This document shows, in pieces, positions 9,495-17,871 of a stretch of 64,000 nucleotides of DNA (its first letter is position 1; every line of letters begins with the position of its first letter). The notes beneath the pieces were generated by a model that saw nothing but the letters and a program-made list of their open reading frames with translations, did not search any database and had not been told where the DNA came from. The stretch lies in assembly GCA_900078405.1 (NCBI GenBank), contig FLTS01000001.1, positions 1,512,626 through 1,576,625 of the forward strand, in the 5' to 3' direction. The stretch comes from an uncultured Stenotrophomonas sp. GTDB lineage: Bacteria; Pseudomonadota; Gammaproteobacteria; Xanthomonadales; Xanthomonadaceae. Made by a program: the position numbers and the translations under genes.

Positions 9495-9974
9495 ATGAAC
9501 ATGAAGAAGCAATGGACGCTTGCCGGCCTCCTGCTGGCCACTGTCTCCATCATGGCCCCTGCGCTGGCTGCAAGCGACCGCGCCCTTGAAGCCAAAAATT
9601 CATTCCAGGCGCAGCACGACGCTATCCTTGTCGACCTCAACGGCGACAAATACCAGGAGATCACCCAAGACGACCGCCACAAGGTCATGGAAGCACTTGG
9701 GCGGATAGATTCGCATCTGAGTCAGCAGGGCGTCACCCAGATTGACCGCCTGCCACAAGAAGTGGCGGTCGCGGTATTCAACGATCAGAACCTGATCAAC
9801 AGCATCCTCACCCAGGCTGCCGCCGATAGCCGCCTGATCTGCCGCCGGGAAAAGACCATCGGCTCGAACTTTCCGCAGAACAATTGCCTGACCGTCGCCG
9901 AACGGCGGCGACAGAAGGATCAGGCGCAGGATGACGTGGTGCGCCTGCAGCGCACGCCGCGCAGTACCAATTGA
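9495..9974 (+). CDS. small exported protein of unknown function
   Basis: A 159-residue protein with a typical signal peptide ('MNMKKQWTLAGLLLATVSI', cleavage near APALA-A). The mature part has an EF-hand-like sequence 'DLNGDKYQEITQDDR', a mostly helical body, and two cysteines close to the end ('LICRREKT', 'NNCLTV') that could form a disulfide. I do not recognise the family. The ATG at 9495 is preferred over 9429 because the longer frame would run through the terminator stem. It is flanked by terminators on both sides, so it is probably a single-gene unit with its promoter overlapping the upstream terminator region. Confidence 0.72.
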   Translation: MNMKKQWTLAGLLLATVSIMAPALAASDRALEAKNSFQAQHDAILVDLNGDKYQEITQDDRHKVMEALGRIDSHLSQQGVTQIDRLPQEVAVAVFNDQNLINSILTQAAADSRLICRREKTIGSNFPQNNCLTVAERRRQKDQAQDDVVRLQRTPRSTN

Positions 9975-9992
9975 CGGCATGCATGCAAACAG

Positions 9993-10023
9993 AAGACCGG
10001 CCACACGCGCCGGTCTTGTTGTT
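9993..10023 (+). terminator. intrinsic terminator after the small exported protein
   Basis: Stem AAGACCGGC / GCCGGTCTT with a 7-base loop, followed by GTTGTTT. It separates the plus-strand gene from the convergent TetR gene. Confidence 0.8.
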
Positions 10024-10044
10024 TCAGCCCCATGATCCGGAAGC

Positions 10045-10650
10045 TCAACCGACCGGAATCAACGTCTCGATCACATGCTCGACATAGGCCTCGAATTCCT
10101 CGCGGGCCTGTTTGGGCTGCTGCAATTGCAATGACAGCTGCAGGAAGCCGACATAGGCCGCGTAGGCGAGGCGCGCGCGGTGGCGGGCATCGGTGGAGCT
10201 GAGGCCGGCCTGGCGGAACGAGGCCATCAGGTAGTCCAGGCGCCGCTGGGATACCCGGTCGATCACCGGGCGCACCAGCGGGTTGTCCAGTGCCTTGAGC
10301 AGCTCGCTGTAGATGATGTGCGGCGTCACCTCGTGGGCGACCAATTGGAACAGCGCACGCAAGCGGGTCCGGGGGTCCGGCACTTCTTCCAGACTGCCGA
10401 ACACCTGTTGCTGCTCGACCAGTTCCCAGCGTTCCAATGCCGCCTGCAGCAGCGCGTCGCGCGAGGGGAAATGCCAGTAGAAGCTGCCCTTGGTGACCCC
10501 GAGGCGGCGGGCCAGCGGCTCCACCGCCACCGCGCCGACACCCTGTTCGGCGATCAGGTCGAGGGCTGCTTGGGCCCAGTCGTCCGCACTGAGGCGGCTG
10601 TTGCGCGTACCGCGGGATTCCGCCGGAGAAGAAACTGGAGACTCGTTCAT
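10045..10650 (-). CDS. TetR/AcrR family transcriptional regulator
   Basis: 201 residues with an N-terminal helix-turn-helix at about 41-60 ('VAVEPLARRLGVTKGSFYWH', the TetR signature with the FYWHF aromatic cluster). A helical ligand-binding domain follows. The ATG at 10650 gives a short disordered tail before the HTH; a long run-on frame to 11706 is antisense to the next gene. It is divergent from the alpha/beta hydrolase-fadE pair across 183 bases, so it most likely represses that operon in response to an acyl ligand, similar in role to FadR-type TetR regulators. That target is inferred from position only. Confidence 0.88.
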   Translation of the reverse strand: MNESPVSSPAESRGTRNSRLSADDWAQAALDLIAEQGVGAVAVEPLARRLGVTKGSFYWHFPSRDALLQAALERWELVEQQQVFGSLEEVPDPRTRLRALFQLVAHEVTPHIIYSELLKALDNPLVRPVIDRVSQRRLDYLMASFRQAGLSSTDARHRARLAYAAYVGFLQLSLQLQQPKQAREEFEAYVEHVIETLIPVG

Positions 10651-10833
10651 GTACCGATTTAACCATACGCAGGGGACTGGTTGCAGTATGTGCAGGCTCA
10701 GGATCGCGAGGAACCCGTGCTCCGTGCGCCGATGAAGCCCAACGGCAGCAAGGCTCCATTCCATACCCAACAGTATTGACAGAGCATGCAACATATCCAT
10801 ACCATCCAGTACGGTTACTCGCATTGATCGCGC

Positions 10834-11727
10834 ATGCACATGCAGGACATCCAACTGGAAGGTGCCCACGGCATCGGCCTGGCTGCCAGCCGGACCCCCG
10901 GCGACAAGCCGCCGGTCCTGTTCGCGCATGGCTTCGGCCAGACGCGCGGTGCATGGACGGGGGCGATGGCCGCGCTTTCGGCAGCGGGCCACGCAACGCT
11001 GTCCTATGACGCGCGCGGCCACGGCGGCTCGGACTGGAACGCGGCGGCGCTGCCCTACCACGGCGACCAGTTCACCGATGACCTGATCGTCGTCGCCGGC
11101 GAACTGCCGCGTCCGCCGGTATTGGTGGGTGCATCGATGGGCGGACTGTTCGGCTTGCTGGCCGAGGCGCGCTGGCCCGGCCTGTTCGCGGCGATGGTGC
11201 TGGTGGACATCACCCCGCGCTGGGAGACGCGCGGGGTGGAGCGCATCCTCGCCTTCATGAGCGCGCACCCGGATGGCTTCGAATCGCTGGACGCGGCCGC
11301 CGACAGCATCGCCGCCTATCTGCCGCACCGCCCGCGCAAGAGCGGCGACGGTCTGCGCAGCCTGCTGCGTTCCACCGCCAACGGGCGCTGGAACTGGCAC
11401 TGGGACCCGCGCCTGGTCGCCGAACTGGCACGCGACAGCGAACAGCACCAGAGCGCCATCGCCGACGCCGCACGCAAGGTGCAATGCCCGCTGCTGCTGG
11501 TCAGCGGCGGTCGCAGCGACCTGGTCACGCCGCAGACCGTGGAAGAATTCCTCGCATTGGCACCGCATACGCAGCACGTGCATCTTCCCGACGCCACGCA
11601 TATGGTGGCCGGTGACGACAACGACGCATTCACCGCCGCCGTACTGAACTATCTGGACACCCTGCCCCCGGCATCCGCCGCCGCAGCGTCCGCCCGAACC
11701 GAGCACGTTACCGGAGCACGCCCATGA
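10834..11727 (+). CDS. alpha/beta hydrolase
   Basis: 297-residue cytoplasmic hydrolase. The oxyanion-hole motif 'FAHGFGQ' is at residues 30-36, the nucleophile elbow 'GASMGG' puts the serine at S101, the acid is probably the Asp in 'SGGRSDLV' (about 229), and the histidine is in 'DATHMVAGDD' (about 255). The fold is complete. Substrate unknown; an esterase or thioesterase role in fatty-acid metabolism is suggested by its tight link to fadE, whose start overlaps this stop (ATGA at 11724-11727). A second ATG two codons downstream (10840) is possible. Confidence 0.85.
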   Translation: MHMQDIQLEGAHGIGLAASRTPGDKPPVLFAHGFGQTRGAWTGAMAALSAAGHATLSYDARGHGGSDWNAAALPYHGDQFTDDLIVVAGELPRPPVLVGASMGGLFGLLAEARWPGLFAAMVLVDITPRWETRGVERILAFMSAHPDGFESLDAAADSIAAYLPHRPRKSGDGLRSLLRSTANGRWNWHWDPRLVAELARDSEQHQSAIADAARKVQCPLLLVSGGRSDLVTPQTVEEFLALAPHTQHVHLPDATHMVAGDDNDAFTAAVLNYLDTLPPASAAAASARTEHVTGARP

Positions 11728-14195
11728 GCATCGTCGTACCCTTTCTGGCCCTGCTTCTTGCAGGCGCCTTCGTCGCCTACCACCGCATGCGGCTGGTTGC
11801 CTGGACCGCGCTCAGCGCGGTGCTGCTGGCCGCCTGCTGGTTCGGCGGCATCCACCCGACCGCGGTGATCGTCGCGGCCGCGATCGCCGCTTTCGTCAGC
11901 GCGCTGGTGCTGCTGCCGTTCCTGCGCAAGCCGCTGATCACCTCGCCGTTCATCGGCGTGTTCCGCAAGGTGCTGCCGCCGCTGTCCAAGACCGAGCGCA
12001 TCGCGCTGGAAACCGGCTCGGTCGGTTTCGAGGGCGAACTGTTCACCGGCGACCCGGACTGGAACATCCTGCTGAACCACCCCAAGCCGCAGCTCACCGC
12101 AGAAGAACAGGCCTTCCTCGATGGCCCGGTCGAAGAGCTGTGCAAGATGGTCAACGACTGGGAAATCACCCACGTCCACGCCGACCTGCCGCCGGAGCTG
12201 TGGGCCTTCATCAAGAAGAACAAGTTCTTCGGCATGATCATCCCGAAGGAATACGGCGGCCTCGGTTTTTCCGCACTGGCGCACCACAAGGTGATCCAGA
12301 AGCTGGCGTCCATCTCCAGCGTGGTCAGCTCCACCGTCGGCGTGCCGAACTCGCTCGGCCCGGGTGAACTGCTCAACCATTACGGCACCAAGGAACAGAA
12401 GGACTACTACCTGCCACGCCTTGCGGTGGGCGAGGAAGTGCCGTGCTTCGGCCTGACCGGCCCGTTCGCCGGCTCCGACGCCACCTCCATTCCCGACTTC
12501 GGCATCGTCTGCAAGGGCACGTGGAACGGCGAGGAAGTGCTGGGCCTGAAGCTGACCTTCGACAAGCGCTACATCACCCTCGCACCGGTGGCCACGCTGA
12601 TTGGCCTGGCGTTCCGCATGTACGACCCGGACGGCCTGCTCGGCGACACCAGGGACATCGGCATCACTCTGGCGCTGCTGCCGCGCGACACCGCCGGCGT
12701 CGAAGTCGGCCGCCGCCATTTCCCGCTGAACTCCACCTTCCAGAACGGCCCGGTGCGCGGCAAGGACGTGTTCATTCCGCTGAGCCAGATCATCGGCGGC
12801 CCGGAAAAGCGCGGCCTCGGCTGGAACATGCTCAACGAGTGCCTGGCCGTGGGTCGTTCGATCACCCTGCCTTCCACCGCTTCGGGCGGCGCCAAGGCCG
12901 GCGCGGTCATCACCGGCGCCTATGCGCGCATCCGCAAGCAGTTCGGCCTGTCGATCGGCCGCTTCGAAGGTGTGGAAGAAGCGCTGGCCCGCATCGGCGG
13001 CAAGGCCTACAAGATCAGTGCGCTGTCGCAGGCCACGGCGGCGGCGGTGGACCGCGGCGACGTGCCGTCGGTGCCGTCGGCGATCGCCAAGTACCACTGC
13101 ACCAACATGAGCCGCGAGTGCATCGGCGACATGATGGACGTGATCGGCGGCAAGGGCATCATCCTCGGCCCGCGCAACTTCGCCGGCCGCAGCTGGCAGG
13201 CCGCGCCGATCGCGATCACCGTGGAAGGCGCCAACATCATGACCCGCAGCCTGCTGATCTTCGGCCAGGGTGCGATCCTGTGCCATCCGTGGGTGCTCAA
13301 GGAAATGAAGGCGGCGCAGGACGAAGACCGCAAGGCCGGCCTGCGCGAGTTCGACAAGGCGTTGTTCGGCCACGTCCGTTACGGCATTTCCAACGCGGTG
13401 CGCTCGTTCTGGTTCGGCCTGACCGGCGCGCGCTTCGGCGCGGCACCGGGCGACGCCTACACCCGCCGCTACTTCCGCAAGCTCGACCGCTATTCGGCCA
13501 ACCTGGCACTGATGGCCGACATCTCGATGATGACGCTGGGCGGCAAGCTGAAGTTCAAGGAGTCGCTGTCCGGCCGCCTGGGCGACGTGCTCAGCCACAT
13601 CTACATGACCAGCGCCATGCTCAAGCGCTACCACGACGAGGGCGCGCCGAGTGCCGAGCAGCCGCTGCTGGCGTGGGCGTTCCATGACAGCGTGCATCGC
13701 ATCGAGGAATCGCTGTCGGCCGCATTGCGCAACTTCCCGATCCGCCCGATCGGCTGGCTGATGTGGGCGCTGATCTTCCCGTTCGGCCGCCGCGCCGAGG
13801 CCCCGGGCGACCGCCTGAGCCGCCGCGTCGCCGCGCTGTTGATGTCGCCCAACGAAGCCCGTGACAGCCTTGCCCGCGGCGTATTCCTGACGCCGTGCGA
13901 CAACAACCCCGGTGGCCGCATCGCCAGCTACCTGAGCAAGGCGGTGATGGCCGAGCCGGTGGAGCGCAAGTTCCTCAAGGCGCTCAAGACCAAGGGCATC
14001 GAGGCGCTCACCTTCGCCACGCAGCTGGACGAGGCGGTGGCCGAAGGCGTCATCACCCAGGACGAGCGCACGCTGCTGGAAGAGCTGCGCGCGATCACCC
14101 TGGACACCATCACCGTGGACGATTTCGAATCGCACGAACTGCGCGCGGCCTCGTACCACGACCGCGAAGGCCAGCGCCCCGCGCAGGTTGCCTGA
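11724..14195 (+). CDS. fadE: acyl-CoA dehydrogenase FadE
   Basis: The first step of fatty-acid beta-oxidation (acyl-CoA to enoyl-CoA, FAD-dependent). 823 residues, like the long FadE/YafH form and unlike short-chain ACADs. It has an N-terminal hydrophobic region with two membrane helices (about 1-60), then the ACAD core: 'FFGMIIPKEYGGLGFSALAH', 'FGLTGPFAGSDATS', 'GRSWQAAPIAITVEGANIMTRS'. A C-terminal extension of about 250 residues is characteristic of FadE. It is translationally coupled to the upstream hydrolase. Divergent TetR control is plausible. Confidence 0.95.
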   Translation: MSIVVPFLALLLAGAFVAYHRMRLVAWTALSAVLLAACWFGGIHPTAVIVAAAIAAFVSALVLLPFLRKPLITSPFIGVFRKVLPPLSKTERIALETGSVGFEGELFTGDPDWNILLNHPKPQLTAEEQAFLDGPVEELCKMVNDWEITHVHADLPPELWAFIKKNKFFGMIIPKEYGGLGFSALAHHKVIQKLASISSVVSSTVGVPNSLGPGELLNHYGTKEQKDYYLPRLAVGEEVPCFGLTGPFAGSDATSIPDFGIVCKGTWNGEEVLGLKLTFDKRYITLAPVATLIGLAFRMYDPDGLLGDTRDIGITLALLPRDTAGVEVGRRHFPLNSTFQNGPVRGKDVFIPLSQIIGGPEKRGLGWNMLNECLAVGRSITLPSTASGGAKAGAVITGAYARIRKQFGLSIGRFEGVEEALARIGGKAYKISALSQATAAAVDRGDVPSVPSAIAKYHCTNMSRECIGDMMDVIGGKGIILGPRNFAGRSWQAAPIAITVEGANIMTRSLLIFGQGAILCHPWVLKEMKAAQDEDRKAGLREFDKALFGHVRYGISNAVRSFWFGLTGARFGAAPGDAYTRRYFRKLDRYSANLALMADISMMTLGGKLKFKESLSGRLGDVLSHIYMTSAMLKRYHDEGAPSAEQPLLAWAFHDSVHRIEESLSAALRNFPIRPIGWLMWALIFPFGRRAEAPGDRLSRRVAALLMSPNEARDSLARGVFLTPCDNNPGGRIASYLSKAVMAEPVERKFLKALKTKGIEALTFATQLDEAVAEGVITQDERTLLEELRAITLDTITVDDFESHELRAASYHDREGQRPAQVA

Positions 14196-14224
14196 GCACT
14201 GGCAGCCATCGGCAAAACCGGAAG

Positions 14225-14252
14225 CGGCGGGCATTGCCCGCCGTTTCCATTT
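14225..14252 (+). terminator. hairpin between fadE and the DUF4442 gene
   Basis: Stem CGGCGGGC / GCCCGCCG with a 3-base ATT loop, followed by TTTCCATTT. The T tract is broken, so it may be a partial terminator that lowers expression of the next gene. The GGGAGAAG ribosome site of that gene follows directly. Confidence 0.5.
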
Positions 14253-14263
14253 CGGGAGAAGAC

Positions 14264-14743
14264 ATGACCACGCCCCTGTTGTCGCTCTACCGCCGCATCA
14301 CCCGCTGGCCCGGCGGGCACTGGTTGTTCGCACGCGCCATCTGCTTCAAGGCGCCCTACTTCGCCAGCATTTCCCCGCGCATCACCGTGCTCGAACCCGG
14401 CCGTTGCGAAGGCACGCTGGCCGACCGCCGCAAGGTGCGCAACCACATCGGCACGGTGCATGCGATCGCGCTGTGCAACCTGGCCGAACTGACCGCGGGG
14501 TTGATGGTGGACGCCTCGCTGCCGGCCGGTATGCGCTGGATCCCCAAGGGCATGGAAGTGCAGTACCTGGCCAAGGCCCGTGGCCGCCTCCATGCCATCG
14601 CGCTGCCGGCGCAAGCCATCGTTGCCGCCACCGAGGCCCATGCGTTGCCGGTCGTGGTCAGCATCCGCGACCGTGCCGGCAGCGAGGTGTTCCAGGCGCG
14701 CATCGACATGTGGCTGTCGCCGGTGCGCGACAGCAAGGCCTGA
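14264..14743 (+). CDS. DUF4442 hotdog-fold protein, thioesterase-like
   Basis: 159 residues with the DUF4442 pattern: N-terminal 'PGGHWLFARAICFKAPYF', central 'NHIGTVHAIALCNLAELTAG' with the hotdog helix, and 'KGMEVQYLAKARG' in the strand that follows. Proteins of this group resemble PaaI-type acyl-CoA thioesterases, but activity has not been shown for most. The ATG at 14264 follows GGGAGAAG by 3 bases. Position after fadE fits a role in trimming or releasing acyl-CoA intermediates; this is inference. Confidence 0.82.
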   Translation: MTTPLLSLYRRITRWPGGHWLFARAICFKAPYFASISPRITVLEPGRCEGTLADRRKVRNHIGTVHAIALCNLAELTAGLMVDASLPAGMRWIPKGMEVQYLAKARGRLHAIALPAQAIVAATEAHALPVVVSIRDRAGSEVFQARIDMWLSPVRDSKA

Positions 14744-14789
14744 ATCGACGGCACCTGCGGCGTGCGTGGCCGGCCACCATTACCGGCAC

Positions 14790-16091
14790 TCAGGGGGAAG
14801 CCGGCGTCCCGGTCGGCGGCACCACCGCACCCTCGGTGCGGCGCGACAGCCGCCAGCCGATGCCGGCGGCGATCACCGCCGCGGTTGCGCTGATGCCGGC
14901 GAAACCGGCGGTGCCGATGCCGAGCAGGCGCAGCCCGTTCATGCCCAGCGCGATGGACAGGTCACCGAAGCGCCACACCGCCGTGTCCACCGCGTTCTGG
15001 CCCTTGTAGCGCACGTTGCGCGGCACACGGGTGTAGAGGCTGTGCCGCGCCGGCTCGGCCATGCCATAAGCCAGGCCGCGGCTGACGATCAGCGCGATCG
15101 CCACCGCCGGCATGCCGAACAACAGCGGCGCACGCGGGTCCGGCGCGAACAGCACCAGCAGCAGCACCGCGATGCTGGCCAACGCCCACAGCATGATGAC
15201 GATGCCCGGCCCCTTGCTCGGCAGCAGCCAGCGGGTGAGCGTGAGCTGGGTGATCGCGGTCAACACGTTGCCGGCCAGATCGACATTGGCGGCAAAGCGC
15301 GTGCGCGCCACCGCGTCGGCGAAGGTGGCGCCGGAGTAGTCGGCCACCAGCGCGTAGTTCACCGTGCCGATGCCGTCGGCCAACAGCAGCAGGATCGACA
15401 TGCTGCGGATGAACGGGTCGGCGAACACCTGCTTCAGCCCGTCGAACATGCCACCGCCCACCGCTGCCTCGTGGCCCGGCTCGTGCCGCCGCGCGCCATG
15501 CACCCGCGCCCAGCGCCCGAGCGCGACCACGCAGCCCAGCGCCGCGCACAGCAGCACCGCCGACACCACCAGCAGCGGCGCCACGCCGATCACGCCGACC
15601 AGCGAGCGCGTCAGCGTCGGTCCGGCCACCGCACCCAGCGTGCCGGCCACCGCGATCACCGGGAACAGCCTTCGCGCCTGCTCGGTGCTCCAGATGTCGG
15701 ACATGAAACTCCAGAACACCGACACCACGAACAGGTTGAACACGCTCACCCATACGAAGAACAGGATGCCAAGCGTGCGCGGCGCCAGCAGCTCCGGCCA
15801 CGCAAACAGCGGCACGAAGCCGATCAGGCAGGCGATGAAGAACACGTAGACCAGCGGCACCACCACCCGCCGCGGCCAACGCGTGACCAGCGCGCCGAAC
15901 AACGGCGTCAGCAACAAGGTGCCGATGAAGGTGGCGCCGTAGAACCACGGCAACTGGGTCGAACCGACCGCCGCGGCCAACTGCTCGCGCAGCGGCCGGA
16001 TCACGTAGTACGCGGCCAGCACGCAAAAGAAGTAGGCAAAGGACAGCACGACGGCCGGCCATTCCCCCCTGTGTACCCTGCTGGACTGCAT
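14790..16091 (-). CDS. major facilitator superfamily transporter
   Basis: 433-residue inner-membrane carrier with about 12 hydrophobic helices. The start '[20 protein letters not shown]' followed by '[10 protein letters not shown]' matches the MFS branch annotated as NTP/NDP-type or uncharacterised in COG3202-like entries. '[21 protein letters not shown]' is typical of that branch. Substrate unknown. The ATG at 16091 begins just ahead of the first helix; the longer frame (to 16145) adds only an unsupported tail. Convergent with the DUF4442 gene and divergent from the GMC oxidoreductase. Confidence 0.8.
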   Translation of the reverse strand: MQSSRVHRGEWPAVVLSFAYFFCVLAAYYVIRPLREQLAAAVGSTQLPWFYGATFIGTLLLTPLFGALVTRWPRRVVVPLVYVFFIACLIGFVPLFAWPELLAPRTLGILFFVWVSVFNLFVVSVFWSFMSDIWSTEQARRLFPVIAVAGTLGAVAGPTLTRSLVGVIGVAPLLVVSAVLLCAALGCVVALGRWARVHGARRHEPGHEAAVGGGMFDGLKQVFADPFIRSMSILLLLADGIGTVNYALVADYSGATFADAVARTRFAANVDLAGNVLTAITQLTLTRWLLPSKGPGIVIMLWALASIAVLLLVLFAPDPRAPLLFGMPAVAIALIVSRGLAYGMAEPARHSLYTRVPRNVRYKGQNAVDTAVWRFGDLSIALGMNGLRLLGIGTAGFAGISATAAVIAAGIGWRLSRRTEGAVVPPTGTPASP

Positions 16092-16203
16092 GCGCTGTGC
16101 GCCCCACGCGATGAAGCGCGCAAGGTATCCGATGCACTGCAACATCGCCAGTGCGGCGGCATCCGCACCGGCTATGCTGGCAGTACGTCCAGGGGGAATG
16201 CGA

Positions 16204-17805
16204 ATGCGGGAATACGATTACATCATCGTCGGTGCCGGCTCGGCCGGTTGCGTACTGGCCAATCGGCTCAGCGCCGATCCGCAGGTGCAGGTGCTGCTGG
16301 TCGAGGCCGGTCCGCGCGACCGCCACCCCTTCATCCACATGCCGGCCGGACTGGCGAGGCTGGTCAACAACCGCCGCCTGAACTGGAGCTACGACACCGC
16401 GCCGGAACCGCAGCTGCAAAACCGCCGGTTGTGGTGGCCGCGCGGCAAGGTGCTGGGCGGCTCCAGCTCGATCAACGCCATGTGCTACGTGCGCGGCGTG
16501 GCCGGTGACTACGACCGCTGGGCCGCCGCCGGTGCCGAAGGCTGGGATTGGGCGAGCGTGCTGCCGTGGTTCCGCCACGGCGAATGCAACACACGGGGCG
16601 GCGATGCGCTGCACGGCGACGCCGGCCCGCTGCACGTGAGCGACCTGCGCCACGTCAACCCGCTCACGCATGCCTTCATCGAAGCCGGCATGCAGGCCGG
16701 GCATGCGCACAACACCGACTTCAACGGCCCGGTGCATGCCGGCGTCGGCCTGTACCAGGTCACGCAGAAGGAGGGCGCGCGTTGTTCGTCGGCCGCCGCC
16801 TACCTGACGCCGGTACGGCAACGGCGCAACCTGCACGTGCTGACCGGCGCACTGGTCGAACGCATCCTGATCGACGCCGGCCGCGCGCACGGCATCGCCC
16901 TGCGCCACGGCCGGCAGCGGCAGCACCTGCATGCACAGCGCGAAGTGCTGCTCAGTGCCGGCGCGGTCAATTCGCCGCAACTGCTGATGCTCTCCGGCAT
17001 CGGCCCGGCCGACGCGCTGCGCGCGCAGGGCATCGCAGTGCAGCTCGACCAGCCGCAGGTCGGCGCCAACCTGCAGGACCACCTCGACGTCTGCACCCTG
17101 TACCGCACCGTGCCCGGCGTCAGCTACGACCGCGCCAGCGAATTGAAGATCGGCTTCGACTGGTTCCTGCGCGGCCGCCGCGGTGCGGGCTGCAGCAACG
17201 TCGCCGAGGCCGGCGGCTTCGCGCGCTCACGCTTCGCCCCCGACGAACGCGCCGACATCCAGTTCCACTTCGTGCCGGCGATGCTCGACGACCACGGCCG
17301 CCGCCGTTTGCCCGGCGACGGCTATACCCTGCACGCCTGCTACCTGCACCCGCGCAGCCGTGGCCACATCGCGCTGGCCAGCGCCGACCCGGCCATGCCA
17401 CCGCGCATCCAGGCCAATTACCTAAGCGATACGGAGGGCGTCGACCTGAAGATGATGGTCGAAGCCGCGCGCCTGAGCCGCGACATCCTGCGCCAACCTG
17501 CCCTCGACCGCTGGCGCCGGGCGCCGATTTTCCCCGAGCGCGAAGACCTGGACGATGCCGGACTGGAAGCCTTCGTCCGCGCCAAGGCCGAAACCATCTA
17601 CCACCCCATCGGCACCTGCCGCATGGGCAATGACGACGCAGCAGTGGTCGACCCGCAACTGCGGCTGCGCGGCATCGACGGGCTGCGCGTGGTCGACGCC
17701 TCGGTGATGCCAACGCTGGTCAGCGGCAACACCAACGCGCCGACGATCATGATTGCCGAGCGCACCGCAGCGCTGATCCGCGACCAGGAAACCCGGCTTC
17801 CGTAG
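16204..17805 (+). CDS. GMC family FAD-dependent alcohol/choline dehydrogenase
   Basis: A flavoprotein of 533 residues oxidising an alcohol to an aldehyde. The FAD-binding '[17 protein letters not shown]' is at the N-terminus, GMC signature 1 is '[15 protein letters not shown]' and signature 2 is '[15 protein letters not shown]'. The C-terminal catalytic block is '[10 protein letters not shown]' and '[16 protein letters not shown]'. Similar to BetA and AlkJ; without betB or betI beside it, AlkJ-like oxidation of medium-chain alcohols is as likely as choline. The ATG at 16204 follows GGGGG by 7 bases. Its stop codon TAG is part of a palindromic repeat (see 17800-17871). Confidence 0.9.
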   Translation: MREYDYIIVGAGSAGCVLANRLSADPQVQVLLVEAGPRDRHPFIHMPAGLARLVNNRRLNWSYDTAPEPQLQNRRLWWPRGKVLGGSSSINAMCYVRGVAGDYDRWAAAGAEGWDWASVLPWFRHGECNTRGGDALHGDAGPLHVSDLRHVNPLTHAFIEAGMQAGHAHNTDFNGPVHAGVGLYQVTQKEGARCSSAAAYLTPVRQRRNLHVLTGALVERILIDAGRAHGIALRHGRQRQHLHAQREVLLSAGAVNSPQLLMLSGIGPADALRAQGIAVQLDQPQVGANLQDHLDVCTLYRTVPGVSYDRASELKIGFDWFLRGRRGAGCSNVAEAGGFARSRFAPDERADIQFHFVPAMLDDHGRRRLPGDGYTLHACYLHPRSRGHIALASADPAMPPRIQANYLSDTEGVDLKMMVEAARLSRDILRQPALDRWRRAPIFPEREDLDDAGLEAFVRAKAETIYHPIGTCRMGNDDAAVVDPQLRLRGIDGLRVVDASVMPTLVSGNTNAPTIMIAERTAALIRDQETRLP

Positions 17806-17871
17806 GAGCGACGCCAGTCGCGACCGGGCCTTGCCGATAAAGCTCGGTCGCGACTGGCGTCGCTCCTACGG
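17800..17871. repeat. CGTAGGAGCGACGCC palindrome spanning two stop codons
   Basis: A near-perfect inverted repeat with about 29-base arms (17801-17829 and 17842-17870) and a 12-base loop. The two arms both begin CCGTAGGAGCGACGCCAGTC when read from their own strand. The TAG in the left arm is the stop codon of the GMC oxidoreductase, and the TAG in the right arm is the stop codon of the convergent M48 protease. The hairpin could act as a two-way transcription barrier. Related arms lie at 22042-22112, with a half-site near 54308. Confidence 0.9.

Noticed and set aside
6558..9512. 984-codon frame antisense to the TonB-dependent receptor
   Set aside because: No recognisable domains, and the opposite strand encodes a complete receptor with signal peptide and terminal Phe.
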